A stretch of 64,000 nucleotides of DNA from Pyrenula massariospora (Eukaryota > Ascomycota > Eurotiomycetes > Pyrenulales > Pyrenulaceae). Below the pieces are notes generated by a model. The model saw nothing but the letters and a program-made list of their open reading frames with translations, searched no databases and was not told the origin of the DNA. Shown here in pieces: positions 43,420 through 54,348 of this stretch; position 1 is the stretch's first letter; every line of letters starts with the position of its first letter. A program made the translations under genes and the position numbers. The stretch spans positions 1,178,001 through 1,242,000 of the forward strand of contig JAGFMI010000011.1 in the NCBI GenBank assembly GCA_021030905.1. The letters run 5' to 3'.

Positions 43420-44393
43420 TCAATCTGCCAGCCTGTAGCTAACGAGCGTGTCCACTTTGTGACTCGTGGTGCTGAAGCTCCGAAGCTGTACCTTCTCCCC
43501 ATTCTTGATCTCTTTTGCATCGCTGTCACCCCACTCGATCGGTACATCCGAGTCCGCATCGGCATAAACAAGCACATTGAACGTGCAGTCGCCGTCTAGC
43601 ATGGGCAGAAACGTTACCGATGCAGTAATTTGGCGAAATATGGCTTGAATCTCGCCTTGTATTTCCGGCTCAGATTTCTCAACAGGCGCGGCCGCAGGAG
43701 CGACCCCTCTGCTTAGTGTCAGCGACGCTTCGTAGTCGTTGCATAAATAGCATACTCTGGTTCTGCATTCTCCTTGTCCGCACTCTTCTTGCTGGACCGG
43801 TGCTTGGCGGACTTCGCTAGGATCTGCACATCGAATTGCCACCGCTCAATATGTTCACCAGATTCTTTGCTTGTGATAACGAGCACTAGCTTTGAGATTT
43901 TCCCTCCGATCATCCACTTATCCAGCTGTTTCATGATCTTCTTAATATATGCTTTGACTTGATCGTCGCAGGAAACTGGGGATGTTAGCTTCTATTTTTC
44001 CATCTCTTCAGTCCAAGATGTCGCAGACCGAGCATATTGAGGCCATATTTCTTGACGCTTTTGAACGTTAGCTCGTGAGAGGGAAAATGTGGTGTGGCTC
44101 ACGGGGTGAAGTCTTCAGCTGGGTAGACGCCTCGTTGGAAACTGGAACGTCAGCTCCTTCCTTTGTCGTAGTATTCAAATGGAGTTTCTCACAGGATTGT
44201 GTGAAGAGAATATTCGAACTCGCAATCAATCAGCTTGTGCAGAAGTGGGAAGATGTTTGTAGACTTACGAATTCCGCGACAAGTCTGGAGGAGCCTGCTC
44301 AGCGTTAGTAGAAGACAAGGCGAAGACCTGTTGTTTCTCACCTTTCAAAGACAGTTTGTGAACTTTAGACTTGTCTTGTTTGTCTTCCGCCAT
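43420..44393 (-). CDS. MAD2: spindle assembly checkpoint protein Mad2 (HORMA domain)
   Basis: Seven exons: 44393-44342, 44294-44269, 44218-44193, 44141-44103, 44057-44029, 43975-43756 and 43708-43420; introns of 47, 50, 51, 45, 53 and 47 bp; 226 residues. Each junction was set by frame and by the Mad2 order: SLKGSSRLVAEFFEYSLHTI, FQRGVYPAEDF, VKKYGLNML, QLDKWMIGGKI, ITSKESGEHIERWQF, then QITASVTFLP, FNVLVYAD and VQLRSFST. Mad2 is the HORMA protein that, at unattached kinetochores, changes from open to closed form and inhibits Cdc20-APC/C. This copy has an extra Lys/Ser/Ala-rich loop of about 35 residues after WQFDVQ that spans the sixth intron. It starts 194 bp from the divergent GUF1 ATG. 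Confidence 0.95.
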
Positions 44394-44587
44394 CGAAAGC
44401 TGTTGGGACAGTCGCCGCTGCTATCTCAAGATTTTGGCTCATCGTCTGTTAACGATTGTTTACGCTGCAGCCTCTCCGCACGTTGGCCGGGAAATGCGGA
44501 TCCGAGGATGGGCCGAGGAATGACTTGGGCCGGGGCGATTTAAAGATTTTGTCGACTTGTTGACGTTCGCCCTTGCTTCGCGCATCC
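44394..44587. promoter_or_regulatory. bidirectional promoter MAD2/GUF1
   Basis: 194 bp between divergent ATGs. A TGTTTAC at 44457-44463 is, on the MAD2 strand, GTAAACA, a perfect forkhead core (RTAAAYA), about 65 bp upstream of the MAD2 start. Forkhead factors drive G2/M genes in yeasts; a role here is inferred. Confidence 0.45.
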
Positions 44588-46624
44588 ATGCGACGATGCT
44601 TTGGAACATCAGCGCGATGGTTTCGAGCTACAAATACCTTCCTTAGCCGACTACGACCATGGGGCGCCACCTCCTGTCCGCTCGCCTTCTCCCGATCTTT
44701 TGCGACCACGCCGCTCAAACGCGCCCAGTCCCAACACACTGTGTCAGATCTCGAAGAACGCATTGCTGCGATCCCAATTGACCGTTTTCGAAACTTTTGC
44801 ATCGTTGCGCATGTCGACCATGGAAAAAGCACGCTCAGCGACCGTTTGCTCGAGCTCACTGGCACCATTGAGCCGGGCGCGAACAAGCAGGTTTTGGATA
44901 AATTGGACGTGGAGAGGGAAAGAGGGATTACTGTAAAGGCGCAGACATGCACCATGATTTATAAGTACAAAGGAGATGACTACCTTCTGCATCTGGTGGA
45001 CACCCCTGGCCATGTCGACTTCCGAGCAGAAGTGTCTCGAAGCTATGCTAGCTGTGGAGGAGCTTTGTTACTGGTTGATGCTAGTCAAGGTGTGCAGGCG
45101 CAGACCGTCGCGAACTTTTATCTCGCTTTCGCACAAGGGCTACAGCTTGTGCCGGTCATTAACAAAGTCGATCTTCCCACTGCAGACCCGTCACGTGCCT
45201 TGGACCAATTACAGAATAATTTTGAGCTTGATCCGAAGACCGCGCTACTTGTATCTGCTAAGACAGGCTTGAACGTGGAAAATCTGCTGCCCACTGTTCT
45301 TGAAAGAATTCCTGGGCAAGTGTTCAGCCATGAATGACAGTCTTTTCTAACATTTCACAGGCCAATCGGGGACCGAACTAAGCCGCCTAGAATTCTTCTG
45401 GTTGACTCCTGGTATTCCCAATTCAAGGGAGTCATTCTGCTCGTCCGAGTTTTTGATGGCGAAGTCAAAGCCGGAGACCAGATAGTGTCATTTGCGACTG
45501 GCGCAAAATATACTGTTGGAGAGGTTGGGATCATGCACCCAAATCAGGTGCGACAAAGTCTCCTCCGCGCTGGACAAGTCGGCTATGTCCATTTCAACCC
45601 TGCCATGAAGATGAGCGCAGAGGCTAAAGTCGGAGATACATACACAAAGGTAGGGTTTGAGACCAAAGTCCAGCCTTACCCAGGATTTGAGGAACCCAAA
45701 GCAATGGTCTTTGTTGCCGCATTCCCTGTTGATCAGTCCGATTTCATACATTTAGAAGAAAGCATTCATCAGCTACTGTTGAACGATCGTAGCATCACGA
45801 TTCAGAAAGAGTCATCCGAAGCTCTTGGTGCAGGATTTCGCCTTGGTTTTTCGGGCACGCTCCATTGCTCTGTCTTTGAAGACCGGCTGCGACAGGAGCA
45901 TGGGGCCAGCATCATTATCACACCTCCAACTGTCCCTTTCAAGATCAAGTACAATAATGGCAAGGAATCCATAATCACCAATCCCAATCAATTCCCTGAT
46001 GATGATGTTTCTCGCAGACTCGTCACCGATCTATGCGAGCCCTATGTTCTTGCAACCTTGACGTTCCCCGAGCAGTATCTAGGGAAGGCTATCGAGCTGT
46101 GTGAGGGCAATCGCGGGGAACAGAAATCTTTGGAATACTTTACCTCTTCGCAGGTCATACTCAAGTACGAGTTACCGCTCGCCCAGCTTGTGGACGACTT
46201 TTTCGGGAAACTCAAAAGTGCCACACAAGGATATGCAACTCTAGATTACGAGGAGTCAGATTGGCGTAGCAGCAATATTGTCAAGCTTCAATTGCTCGTC
46301 AACAAGGAGCCTGTGGATGCGGTGTCGCGTGTCATCCACAACAGCCAAGCACGATATCTTGGTAAGAAGTGGGTCGAGAAATTCAAGGAACACGTCGACC
46401 GGCAGATGTTTGAGGTCATCATTCAAGCCGCCGTGGGCAAGAACATTGTAGCCAGAGAGACTCTTAAGCCGTTCCGTAAGGATGTCTTACAAAAGCTACA
46501 CGCAAGTGACATTTCGCGAAGGCGGAAATTGCTGGAGAAGCAAAAGGAGGGCCGGAGGAAATTGAAGGCTGTAGGAAACGTGTCGATAGACCACAAAGCT
46601 TTCCAGGCCTTCTTAGCCAAATGA
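44588..46624 (+). CDS. GUF1: mitochondrial translation GTPase Guf1 (EF4/LepA)
   Basis: Two exons, 44588-45315 and 45361-46624; 663 residues from the ATG at 44588. The N-terminus is a mitochondrial presequence rich in Arg and Ser. The GTPase motifs follow: G1 [10 protein letters not shown]3 DTPGHVDF, G4 NKVD and SAKTG. After domains 2, 3 and 5 comes the C-terminal domain specific to LepA ([17 protein letters not shown], then [14 protein letters not shown]). EF4 promotes correct translocation on stalled mitochondrial ribosomes. The intron begins GCAAGT instead of GT: with the GC donor at 45316 and CAG at 45360 (45 bp, branch CTAAC) the frame is restored, while the nearby GT donor leads to a stop. 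So this is a GC-AG intron. Confidence 0.95.
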
Positions 46625-47003
46625 TCATTCTGTACATCATCACCTTGCTATGCCCTAGGCTCTTTGGGCGCGAGTGTGAGGAGCGGATGATTGACGAGGT
46701 AGTAAGTGAGTGGTGGAGCTCGAGGTTGAGGGTGAAAGCTGCGATATCGATAGGCAATTCGTCACCCCGCACCAACGTTGGAGATTTTTTCTCGTAGCAA
46801 CCATATGATTCACACTCAGCACTCCCTACCAGGCCGCTTTGAGCTGCAAATAAGACTTTTAAATCACCTGCCGCTCTTCAGAGCATCTGCTCCCGACTCC
46901 AGAGCTTCTTTCAGCCTGCCCTAAGATGCGATAGCCACAGGAGTCTGCCCGCCCAACCTCGCGAGATCAAAGTTGGGCAAGCGGCCACCAATCTCCCTAC
47001 AGG
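46625..47003. promoter_or_regulatory. upstream region of the Pol III subunit gene
   Basis: 379 bp between GUF1 stop and the chosen RPO31 ATG. No defined element. Confidence 0.3.
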
Positions 47004-50000
47004 ATGGAATTTCGGGACGAGAAGTGGGCCAAAGGTTATGGACCCAAGGCTCAGGTGATTGATAGACCTCCGAGAATAATTAAACAGCTCAAATTCGGTG
47101 TTCTGTAAGCCGACTCTAGCGTCACATCCCAATTTGATAGCTGACGGGCTCAATAGCTCCGAACAGGACACCCTCAACCAGTCACAAATAGAAGTGTCAC
47201 ATAGACATATCTTCGATCGCGAGAATCTCAACGAGATCTCCAGACATGGCCCCCTGGACGGACGCATGGGCACTTGCAAGAAGCAAGTCAAATGCGACAC
47301 CTGCCATGAAACTATGCAAGTGTGCAATGGTCACTTTGGCTATGTGAAGCTTGTGCTGCCCGTGTTCCATGCTGGATACTTCAAGCGAGTGATCGCTATC
47401 CTACAAAGCATCTGCAAGGTATGCGGCAGGACAATTCTCCTGATAAGCACTTCTGATCCGCTTCTCAGGACTGCTCTAGAATCCTTCTCCCAGAATTAGA
47501 CCGTCGCAAATACCTGAAACTTCTCCGAACGCCAAATTTGGACAGCCTAAGATATCAAGTCCTTGTGAAGAAGGTCGTCGACCAATGTCGCAAGCATCGT
47601 ACATGTTTGGAGTGTGGTGCTACCAATGGCCAGGTCAGAAAGGCAGGCTCTAGCGCCCTCAAAATTACCCACGACAAGTTCAAGGCCTATAACACGTCAA
47701 CTGCGGCCAAGAAGGTCGCTCCAGCGAGCAAGATTGCCTTCGACCGGTCCTTCACAGAAGCTAGGAAAGCGATCCCAGAAATTGAGAAGCACATGCGGAG
47801 AGCAATGGACGACCTCAACCCACTACGTGTATTGAAGCTCTTTCGGCGCATGGCTACTGCAGACTGCGAGCTCTTAGGATTCCGGCCAGGGACTACTCCC
47901 GAAATGTACCTATGGCAATCCGTTCCTGCTCCACCCATCCCTATCCGCCCTACCCAAGGAGAGAGAGACAACACTATTGTAGACGATGTGACGCAAAAGC
48001 TTTCAGACATAGTTGGCGCCAATGTAAATCTCAAAGAAGCTATTCGTGCTGGAGTCAGTATCCAGACGATAGTCGAGTTTTGGGACTATTTGTCCCTACA
48101 GGCTGCCATGTATCTAAACAGTGAAATACCTGGCTTGCCTAAAAGCGAGGGTGGAAAACCGACTCGAAGCTTTGTCCAGAGGCTGAAAGGAAAAGGTGGA
48201 CGTTTCCGTGGGAATCTATCCGGCAAACGAGTTGACTATTCCGGCCGCACAGTTATCTCCCCAGACCCAAATTTGAATATTGACGAAGTTGCTGTACCAA
48301 TCCACGTCGCAAAGACTATGACTTATCCCGAGCGTGTGAATCGGTACAATATAGAAAAGCTCCGAGCACGGGTGCTGAACGGGCCAAAGAAATGGCCTGG
48401 TGCAAATTTCGTTCTGAAGGAGTCTGAATTCAGCACCGCTTCTCATCCACAAACTATAAATAAGATGAATCTTAGATATGGTGTCCGCCAAAACACAGCT
48501 GCAAATTTAAAGAAAGGCGACATTGTTCAACGCCATCTGGATGACGGGGACATTGTGCTATTTAATCGACAACCGTCCCTTCATAAATTAAGCATCATGA
48601 GCCACTACGTTCGCGTCCGACCACACAGAACTTTTCGGCTGAATGAATGTGTCTGCGAGCCGTACAACGCTGATTTTGATGGGGATGAGATGAATATGCA
48701 CGTCCCTCAAACAGAAGAGGCAAGGACCGAGGCTATGCTACTCATGGGTGTGAAGAACAATATCGTGACTCCGAAAAACGGCTCTTCCATCATCTCAGCT
48801 ATCCAGGATTTTGTCACTGCTTCCTATCTTATAAGTAGTCAAGATGTATTTTACGACCGGAAGACTTTTATCAGTGTCTGTCTAGGAATGTTAGAGCAAG
48901 AGACAAATTTTGCTTTGCCACCTCCATCTATCATCAAACCTCAAATGCTGTGGACCGGTAAGCAGATTTTCAATGTACTGATGCGACCCAGCAATTGGTC
49001 ACCAGTACAGGTGAATTTGGACGCAGAATGTCGAGGCTTCAAGGCTCAGAAATGGCCATGGCTGAAGGCAGTGTTGGCACCGGAGCTCGCCTCTCAGAAA
49101 GAAATGGAAACCACAAGCAAGCATCCTGGTGATAAGGACCGACAAGACGACAACCACCTTTGCATTCGGAATTCCGAGATCATGTGCGGTCGTATGGACA
49201 AAGCGACTGTTGGATCAGGAAAGAAGAACTCGTTGTTCTATGTTCTATACCGTGATTATGGTCCGGAAGCTGCTGCCCAGAGCATGAACCGGCTCTCAAA
49301 AATGTCCGCCAGGTGGCTTACGCTACAAGGGTTTTCAGTCGGGATCGGTGATGTGACGCCAACCAAGCTGATTGAGGGTAAAAAAACTCAGTCTATTCAT
49401 AACGCTTTTGGCGAATGCCAAAACCACAGCCAGAGGTATCAATCCGGGACACTGAAGCGAAAGGCTGGCTTAGATGAAGCTGGTACACTTGAAGCAGAGC
49501 AGGTTCAAAGTTTAAGCGCAGTCCGCAGTGAGCTTGCAAGCATCCTTAACCAGGAACTTAGCACTCACAATACGCCGATGGTCATGGCCAGTTCAGGCTC
49601 AAAAGGTTCGAATGTCAATGTGGCACAGATGATGGTCTTGCTTGGACAACAGGACATTGAGGGTAAACGGGTTCAGGACGGCTTCCAAGATCGCACATTG
49701 CCCCATTTTGCAAAACATGCACGAACCCCTCCTTCCAAAGGATTTATTGAGAACAGTTTCTTTTCCGGATTGAAACCATACGAATTTATCTTTCATGCTG
49801 TAGGCGGTCGTGTTGGTCTTGTCGATACAGCGGTGAAGACAGCAGAAACAGGGTACATGTCTCGCCGCTTGATGAAATCTCTCGAGGACCTTTCAACGCA
49901 ATACGACGACACTGTGCGAAATTCCGCAGCGAATGTCATTCAATTTCAGTTCGGTGACGATAAACTAGACCCTGTCGATATGGAGGCTGCTGCAGCTCCT

Positions 50001-52094
50001 GTCAATTTCGAGCGAACATTCACTCATGTTGCCGCTACTACATATAAGGAAGGTGATCCTAGCCTTCGTCCGCTGCAGATTTTGGACACGTCTCAGGATT
50101 TGTTGATCGAACATAGGCTCAAAGTTCCCCGAGAAGATCATAAAGGCCAGCCTTTAGACTGGAATATCGAAGATGGAACTGGAGGCGAACGATTCATTGA
50201 CGCACATGAAAGTGCTCGAGGATTTTACGACCAGATTGGCGACTTCTTACGAGACAAAGCTAGAACCCTCGAAGAATTCCAAGGAGAAAAGCAAGGCTTG
50301 GAAAGCGTGCAATGGCCAAAAGATATTTCTGAAAGCAATGACCTAGGCCGAGAAAATGACAGAGGCGTCTCAAAAATCAAGAATTCAACGCCCAGGAGCT
50401 CTGGTAGAAACAAGCGAAACCTACAGACTCCGCTACGTACAACCGCCACATCTTCGAGAAAGCGCAAGAACGCTGATGTAGATTCACCTGTGGAACAAAA
50501 GACCACTAAGCGCAGTCGGATCGGTAGGCATGGGGACATTGTGGCCCAGGCACAAGATCAAGGCACGCCTCACTCCATAGACATGGTACAACGCGTTCCG
50601 CCATCAACACAGTGTCGGTTTGACCTTACCTTCAAGATATCCGACAGAACTATCAAAGAATTCATCGCTTCTTGCCTAGAAAAGTATAAGAAGGCGCAGA
50701 CCGAACCAGGACACGCTGTTGGAGCGGTTGGGGCGCAGTCTATCGGCGAGCCTGGCACTCAAATGACGCTGAAGACTTTCCATTTCGCCGGCGTTGCAGG
50801 AATGAGCCTGACGGCCGGAGTCCCACGTATAAAGGAGATCATTAATGCGTCTAAAGAGATAAGTACACCAGTCATCACGTGCACATTGATGCGAAACGGT
50901 GCTACTGGCGAGATATCGGAGCGATTTGCGCGCATTGTCAAAGGACGGATAGAGTCTCTAACTCTTGGTGACGTGACCAGCGTCATTGACCTTGACTGGA
51001 GAACAAACAGGCACTGGTCGATCACCATACATCTTGCCACTCAAACTATTAATGAACTGGGGCTTGACTTGACGGCTATTAAGGTCAGCAGAGCCATCCA
51101 AAAGCACCGCCACTTTCGATCTAAGGATCTCAAAGTATTTCCCTTGGCCAATTCAAATGACAAGATCATCGTGCAGATCGACATGACTATGGCCGATAAA
51201 AAGAGAGCATCGACAATCAAGTTGGACCAACTCAATCTTGCGGAAATGTCAGTTCGTCTAAATCATTTCAAAAGACTGCTCCCTTTGATCCATGTTCTTG
51301 GCCATCCACAAGCTAGTCGCGTAGTAGTCAATGCTGAAGATGATCCAGAATCGAAAGATATCATTCCGAAGAAGAAGACACATGAACAAGATTTGCTAGA
51401 AAAGTATGGAAAGAAGAAGCAGCTGGTGGCTGAAGCTACCTCTGCAAATTACCAAGGCGGATCAGCCAAGCGTCAACTGAGCCTTCCAAAGGACGAAGCG
51501 CGCTTGAAAGGTGTCAAAGAAGAGGACGCTCCAGCGAGGACCTCAACCTCCAAAACAGACGAGAACATCAAGATGCACAAGTTACTTGTCGAAGGGTATG
51601 GGCTTCGCTACTGCATGAATACCGATGGAGTGGACGGAACGCGGACAGAAACGAACTCTGTCATGGAAACCCTGACGGTACTCGGCATCGAAGCTGCGCG
51701 CGCAAAAATCATCACAGAGCTCCAGAGCGTAATGAAGGGCTTGAACGTCGATCCACGGCACTTGGCGCTACTCTCTGATGTGATGACCTTTAGAGGCGAA
51801 GTGCTCGGCATCACACGTTTTGGCCTCGCAAAGACGCGAGACTCTGTTCTGCAGTTGGCGTCCTTTGAGAAGACAGCAGATCATGTTTTTGAGGCGGGAC
51901 TTTTGGGCAAGACAGACAAGCTTGACGGTGTCAGTGAATGCGTTATCGTGGGAAAGCCTATGCGCATTGGAACTGGGAGTGTTGAGGTTGTGCGGAACAT
52001 GAACTGGAGTGAGAAATTCATTAAGCGAGAGCCAACTATTTTTGACGATTTCTGGCGACAGGAGGATCAAGGCAAGCCTTCAGATGGGAGTTGA
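47004..52094 (+). CDS. RPO31: RNA polymerase III largest subunit (C160)
   Basis: Three exons: 47004-47104, 47157-47418 and 47469-52094; introns of 52 and 50 bp; 1662 residues. The zinc-binding clamp has CDTC...CNGHFG, and the splice restores SICKDCSRILLP. The active-site loop NADFDGDEMNMH binds the catalytic Mg, and the bridge-helix/trigger-loop region has GAVGAQSIGEPGTQMTLKT. FIENSF and PYEFIFHA mark the funnel. Yeast and fission yeast homologues are about 1400-1460 residues; the excess is mainly a basic Ser/Arg/Lys-rich segment at about residues 1090-1145, with nuclear-signal-like clusters, and a charged Lys/Glu-rich segment at about 1410-1495. Both are in frame without good splice sites, so they look genuine. 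The enzyme transcribes tRNA and 5S genes in the nucleus. Confidence 0.95.
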
Positions 52095-52218
52095 CTTGGT
52101 ATCTTTGAAAGGGTCTCTGAGAAGGGCTGAGTGGTTTTGCACAGCGATGGCGAATGGACGGTGGAGCAAAAGGGATGCGAGATTCTTTAGATACCCAGCA
52201 TAGAGCATACTGAAAGCA

Positions 52219-52291
52219 TTTGGCGCATCACTATAGAATTTGACGCATGACTATAGAATTTGACATATCGCTATAGAATTTGACGCATCTC
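52219..52291 (+). repeat. 20 bp imperfect tandem repeat
   Basis: Three full units with period 20 at 52219-52238, 52239-52258 and 52259-52278, and a partial fourth to about 52291. Each has TTTGACGCAT-like bases followed by CTATAGAA, with one to four differences between units. It lies in the RPO31-SLD2 intergenic region. Confidence 0.85.
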
Positions 52292-52317
52292 TGCCATTGT
52301 GCTGGCTACTGATCTGA

Positions 52318-52371
52318 TGACGTCACGGGAACAGAGAGATCGGCTACAGACGCGTTAGTCGCGTCACGCGT
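52318..52371. promoter_or_regulatory. cell-cycle box pair upstream of SLD2
   Basis: Two ACGCGT palindromes (MluI cell-cycle box, the core bound by MBF-type factors) at 52350-52355 and 52366-52371, 16 bp apart and about 160-175 bp upstream of the SLD2 ATG. A TGACGTCA palindrome (CRE/ATF-type) lies at 52318-52325. SLD2 is a replication gene, so G1/S control is plausible. Confidence 0.5.
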
Positions 52372-52526
52372 CTCGCCATTCGCGACATGCCGTAGTAATG
52401 CTCAATTAAGCTACCGTGCAGGTCAGACAATTTTTTGTAGAACATGGTATTGTTATACAGGTCTTGTATTTTTCTATCTGCGCTTCTCGTTGGACGGCAC
52501 ATTGCTGGCCCTCTGAAGTGTTTCTG

Positions 52527-54227
52527 ATGGAGGAACCAGTTCTTCTGGACACCCCTAAGCGAACTGCTCTTTGCGCACGATCCACGACACTCCGAGCCGA
52601 TCTGAAACGATGGGAGAAACGTTTCGCTGAAGATAATGATGGCCGTAGGGCGGGAAGGTCAGATATCAAGCAGCATCCAGATATTGCGGCGAAATACAAG
52701 GAGTACAATCGTGTCCGGGACCTCCTTACTAGCAGAGCACCATCAGACTCTGTTAATCCATCGAGTTCTCCCCACGGTCACGGATCAAATTTTGGGGATA
52801 GAAAGCGAGACTCTATTATTAATGGACGATATGCCACACCACGAAAGAAGGATTCACGATCCAGCGTACAAGGGCTGCAACCTTACACCCTCGACCCATA
52901 CGATGCTCCGTCCAACGCCTCTCCGCAGACCCAAACATCATTGATCCGCCCGATAATTGGTCCTACACCGCACAGAGATGGTAGAGCCCTCGGCCTATTC
53001 GACCTGCTCGCCAGATCCGGCTCGTCGCAGGCCACGCCTTCATCTCGAAAACGAAAGGCAGATGCTCTGCAAGAGCTCAACGGCAACATTGCTCGGACGC
53101 CCAGCCGGAGATTAGGAGAGGACCATTTCGGTAGTGATATATTGGGGTGCTCAGCTAGTGGTCGGAACAACGAGAATCGAAACGTCTCCCGAGAACGGTG
53201 CTCGCGTACTCCTGCCTCTCAAGGACGGAAATTTCTACTAAGTCACTTCTTCGCTACACCAAATGCGACTCGTTATAACGCTATCGATGAAGAAACTCTC
53301 CTTGAGGGAGCATCACCAAAGATACCTTCAATGAAAGTGCCTCAAGAGATGTCCAGGCACACACCAAAGGCTACACCACGCCGTGAAGGAGAGGATTCTG
53401 TCATGGCAGCTACGCCATCATTTCTCAAGAGACCGTCCTTCAATCAAAGGCTACTTTCTATCTCTAACAAAGGGAATTCTCCACCCGCAAACTCTCAGCC
53501 TTTCTCATTTTCGAGCCCTGAAGCTGTTAGGACTGGCCCACCAAACCTGCGTCCGAAGAATAGTAGAAGTCTTAGCGAGATTGTGAAGAATCTCCAAAAG
53601 TTAGACGATGAGCGGGATGATGACGATCTAGATGCCCTTCGAGACATTGAAAATGGCCAACCGGTGCCACAAATTCTGATTGCTGACAGCCAAGGGGAGG
53701 ATGTAGAAGGCAGAAAAGAAAAGTTGACAGATCTTAGAGAGTCAGTAGAGCATTCCAAAGAGCCTGAACCTGACCCTGTCCGGACTTGGAAGAAGAAGGG
53801 CCAGAAACGTACGACAAGACGAGTAAATATGAAACCATCCTCCGCGAGACCTGTCGAGTCTCCCGAATGGAATGATGATGAAAGCGAGGACGAGCTTGCT
53901 TCTGTGCAGGAGACGCAGTTTCAGGAGTCTCTTCCTCCTATGAAAGACGATTTGGATTATGTTCAGAGTGAAAATGAGATGCTTCGGTCTGAGAAGAAGC
54001 AAAAGAAAGCATCACAGAAGGGACGGGCTGAAGTGACAGCCCACAACCCAGGACAACCGCCAAAGAGCAAGCAGCTGAAGCAAGGAGGAACTCAGGAAGA
54101 CGGCAAGAAGCGGACATATAACCCCAATGCTGCATCTCGTCTCAACTTTAGGAGCCTGAAGATTAAGAACCGAAATTCCAAGGCAAAGGGCAGAGGCTTC
54201 GGCAGGGGTTTTGGCAAACGTAGATAG
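52527..54227 (+). CDS. SLD2: DNA replication regulator Sld2
   Basis: One exon, 566 residues from the ATG at 52527; the open frame continues 37 codons upstream to 52416 but without an ATG and without family resemblance. The N-terminus has the Sld2 signature: LRADLKRWEKRFAEDNDGR and then IKQHPDIAAKYKEY. The C-terminus is the basic Sld2 tail, with ASRLNFRSLKIKNRN and a Gly/Arg end. Between them is a disordered region with about fourteen Ser/Thr-Pro sites, as expected for a CDK target. In yeast, CDK-phosphorylated Sld2 binds Dpb11 with Sld3 and starts replication origins; metazoan RecQL4 has the related N-terminus. The gene follows RPO31 in the same direction, with a 432 bp gap that holds the repeat and cell-cycle boxes. 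Confidence 0.9.
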   Translation: MEEPVLLDTPKRTALCARSTTLRADLKRWEKRFAEDNDGRRAGRSDIKQHPDIAAKYKEYNRVRDLLTSRAPSDSVNPSSSPHGHGSNFGDRKRDSIINGRYATPRKKDSRSSVQGLQPYTLDPYDAPSNASPQTQTSLIRPIIGPTPHRDGRALGLFDLLARSGSSQATPSSRKRKADALQELNGNIARTPSRRLGEDHFGSDILGCSASGRNNENRNVSRERCSRTPASQGRKFLLSHFFATPNATRYNAIDEETLLEGASPKIPSMKVPQEMSRHTPKATPRREGEDSVMAATPSFLKRPSFNQRLLSISNKGNSPPANSQPFSFSSPEAVRTGPPNLRPKNSRSLSEIVKNLQKLDDERDDDDLDALRDIENGQPVPQILIADSQGEDVEGRKEKLTDLRESVEHSKEPEPDPVRTWKKKGQKRTTRRVNMKPSSARPVESPEWNDDESEDELASVQETQFQESLPPMKDDLDYVQSENEMLRSEKKQKKASQKGRAEVTAHNPGQPPKSKQLKQGGTQEDGKKRTYNPNAASRLNFRSLKIKNRNSKAKGRGFGRGFGKRR

Positions 54228-54348
54228 TTTTGACTAGGCATGATTCTACGACTTTACGACTACCGGGCATCCTACCATCATGATATCAAGGGTGATAAGT
54301 CGCATAGCTTATGATGTGGTCAAAGATCGCCGCCCCCCCACAAGCTCT

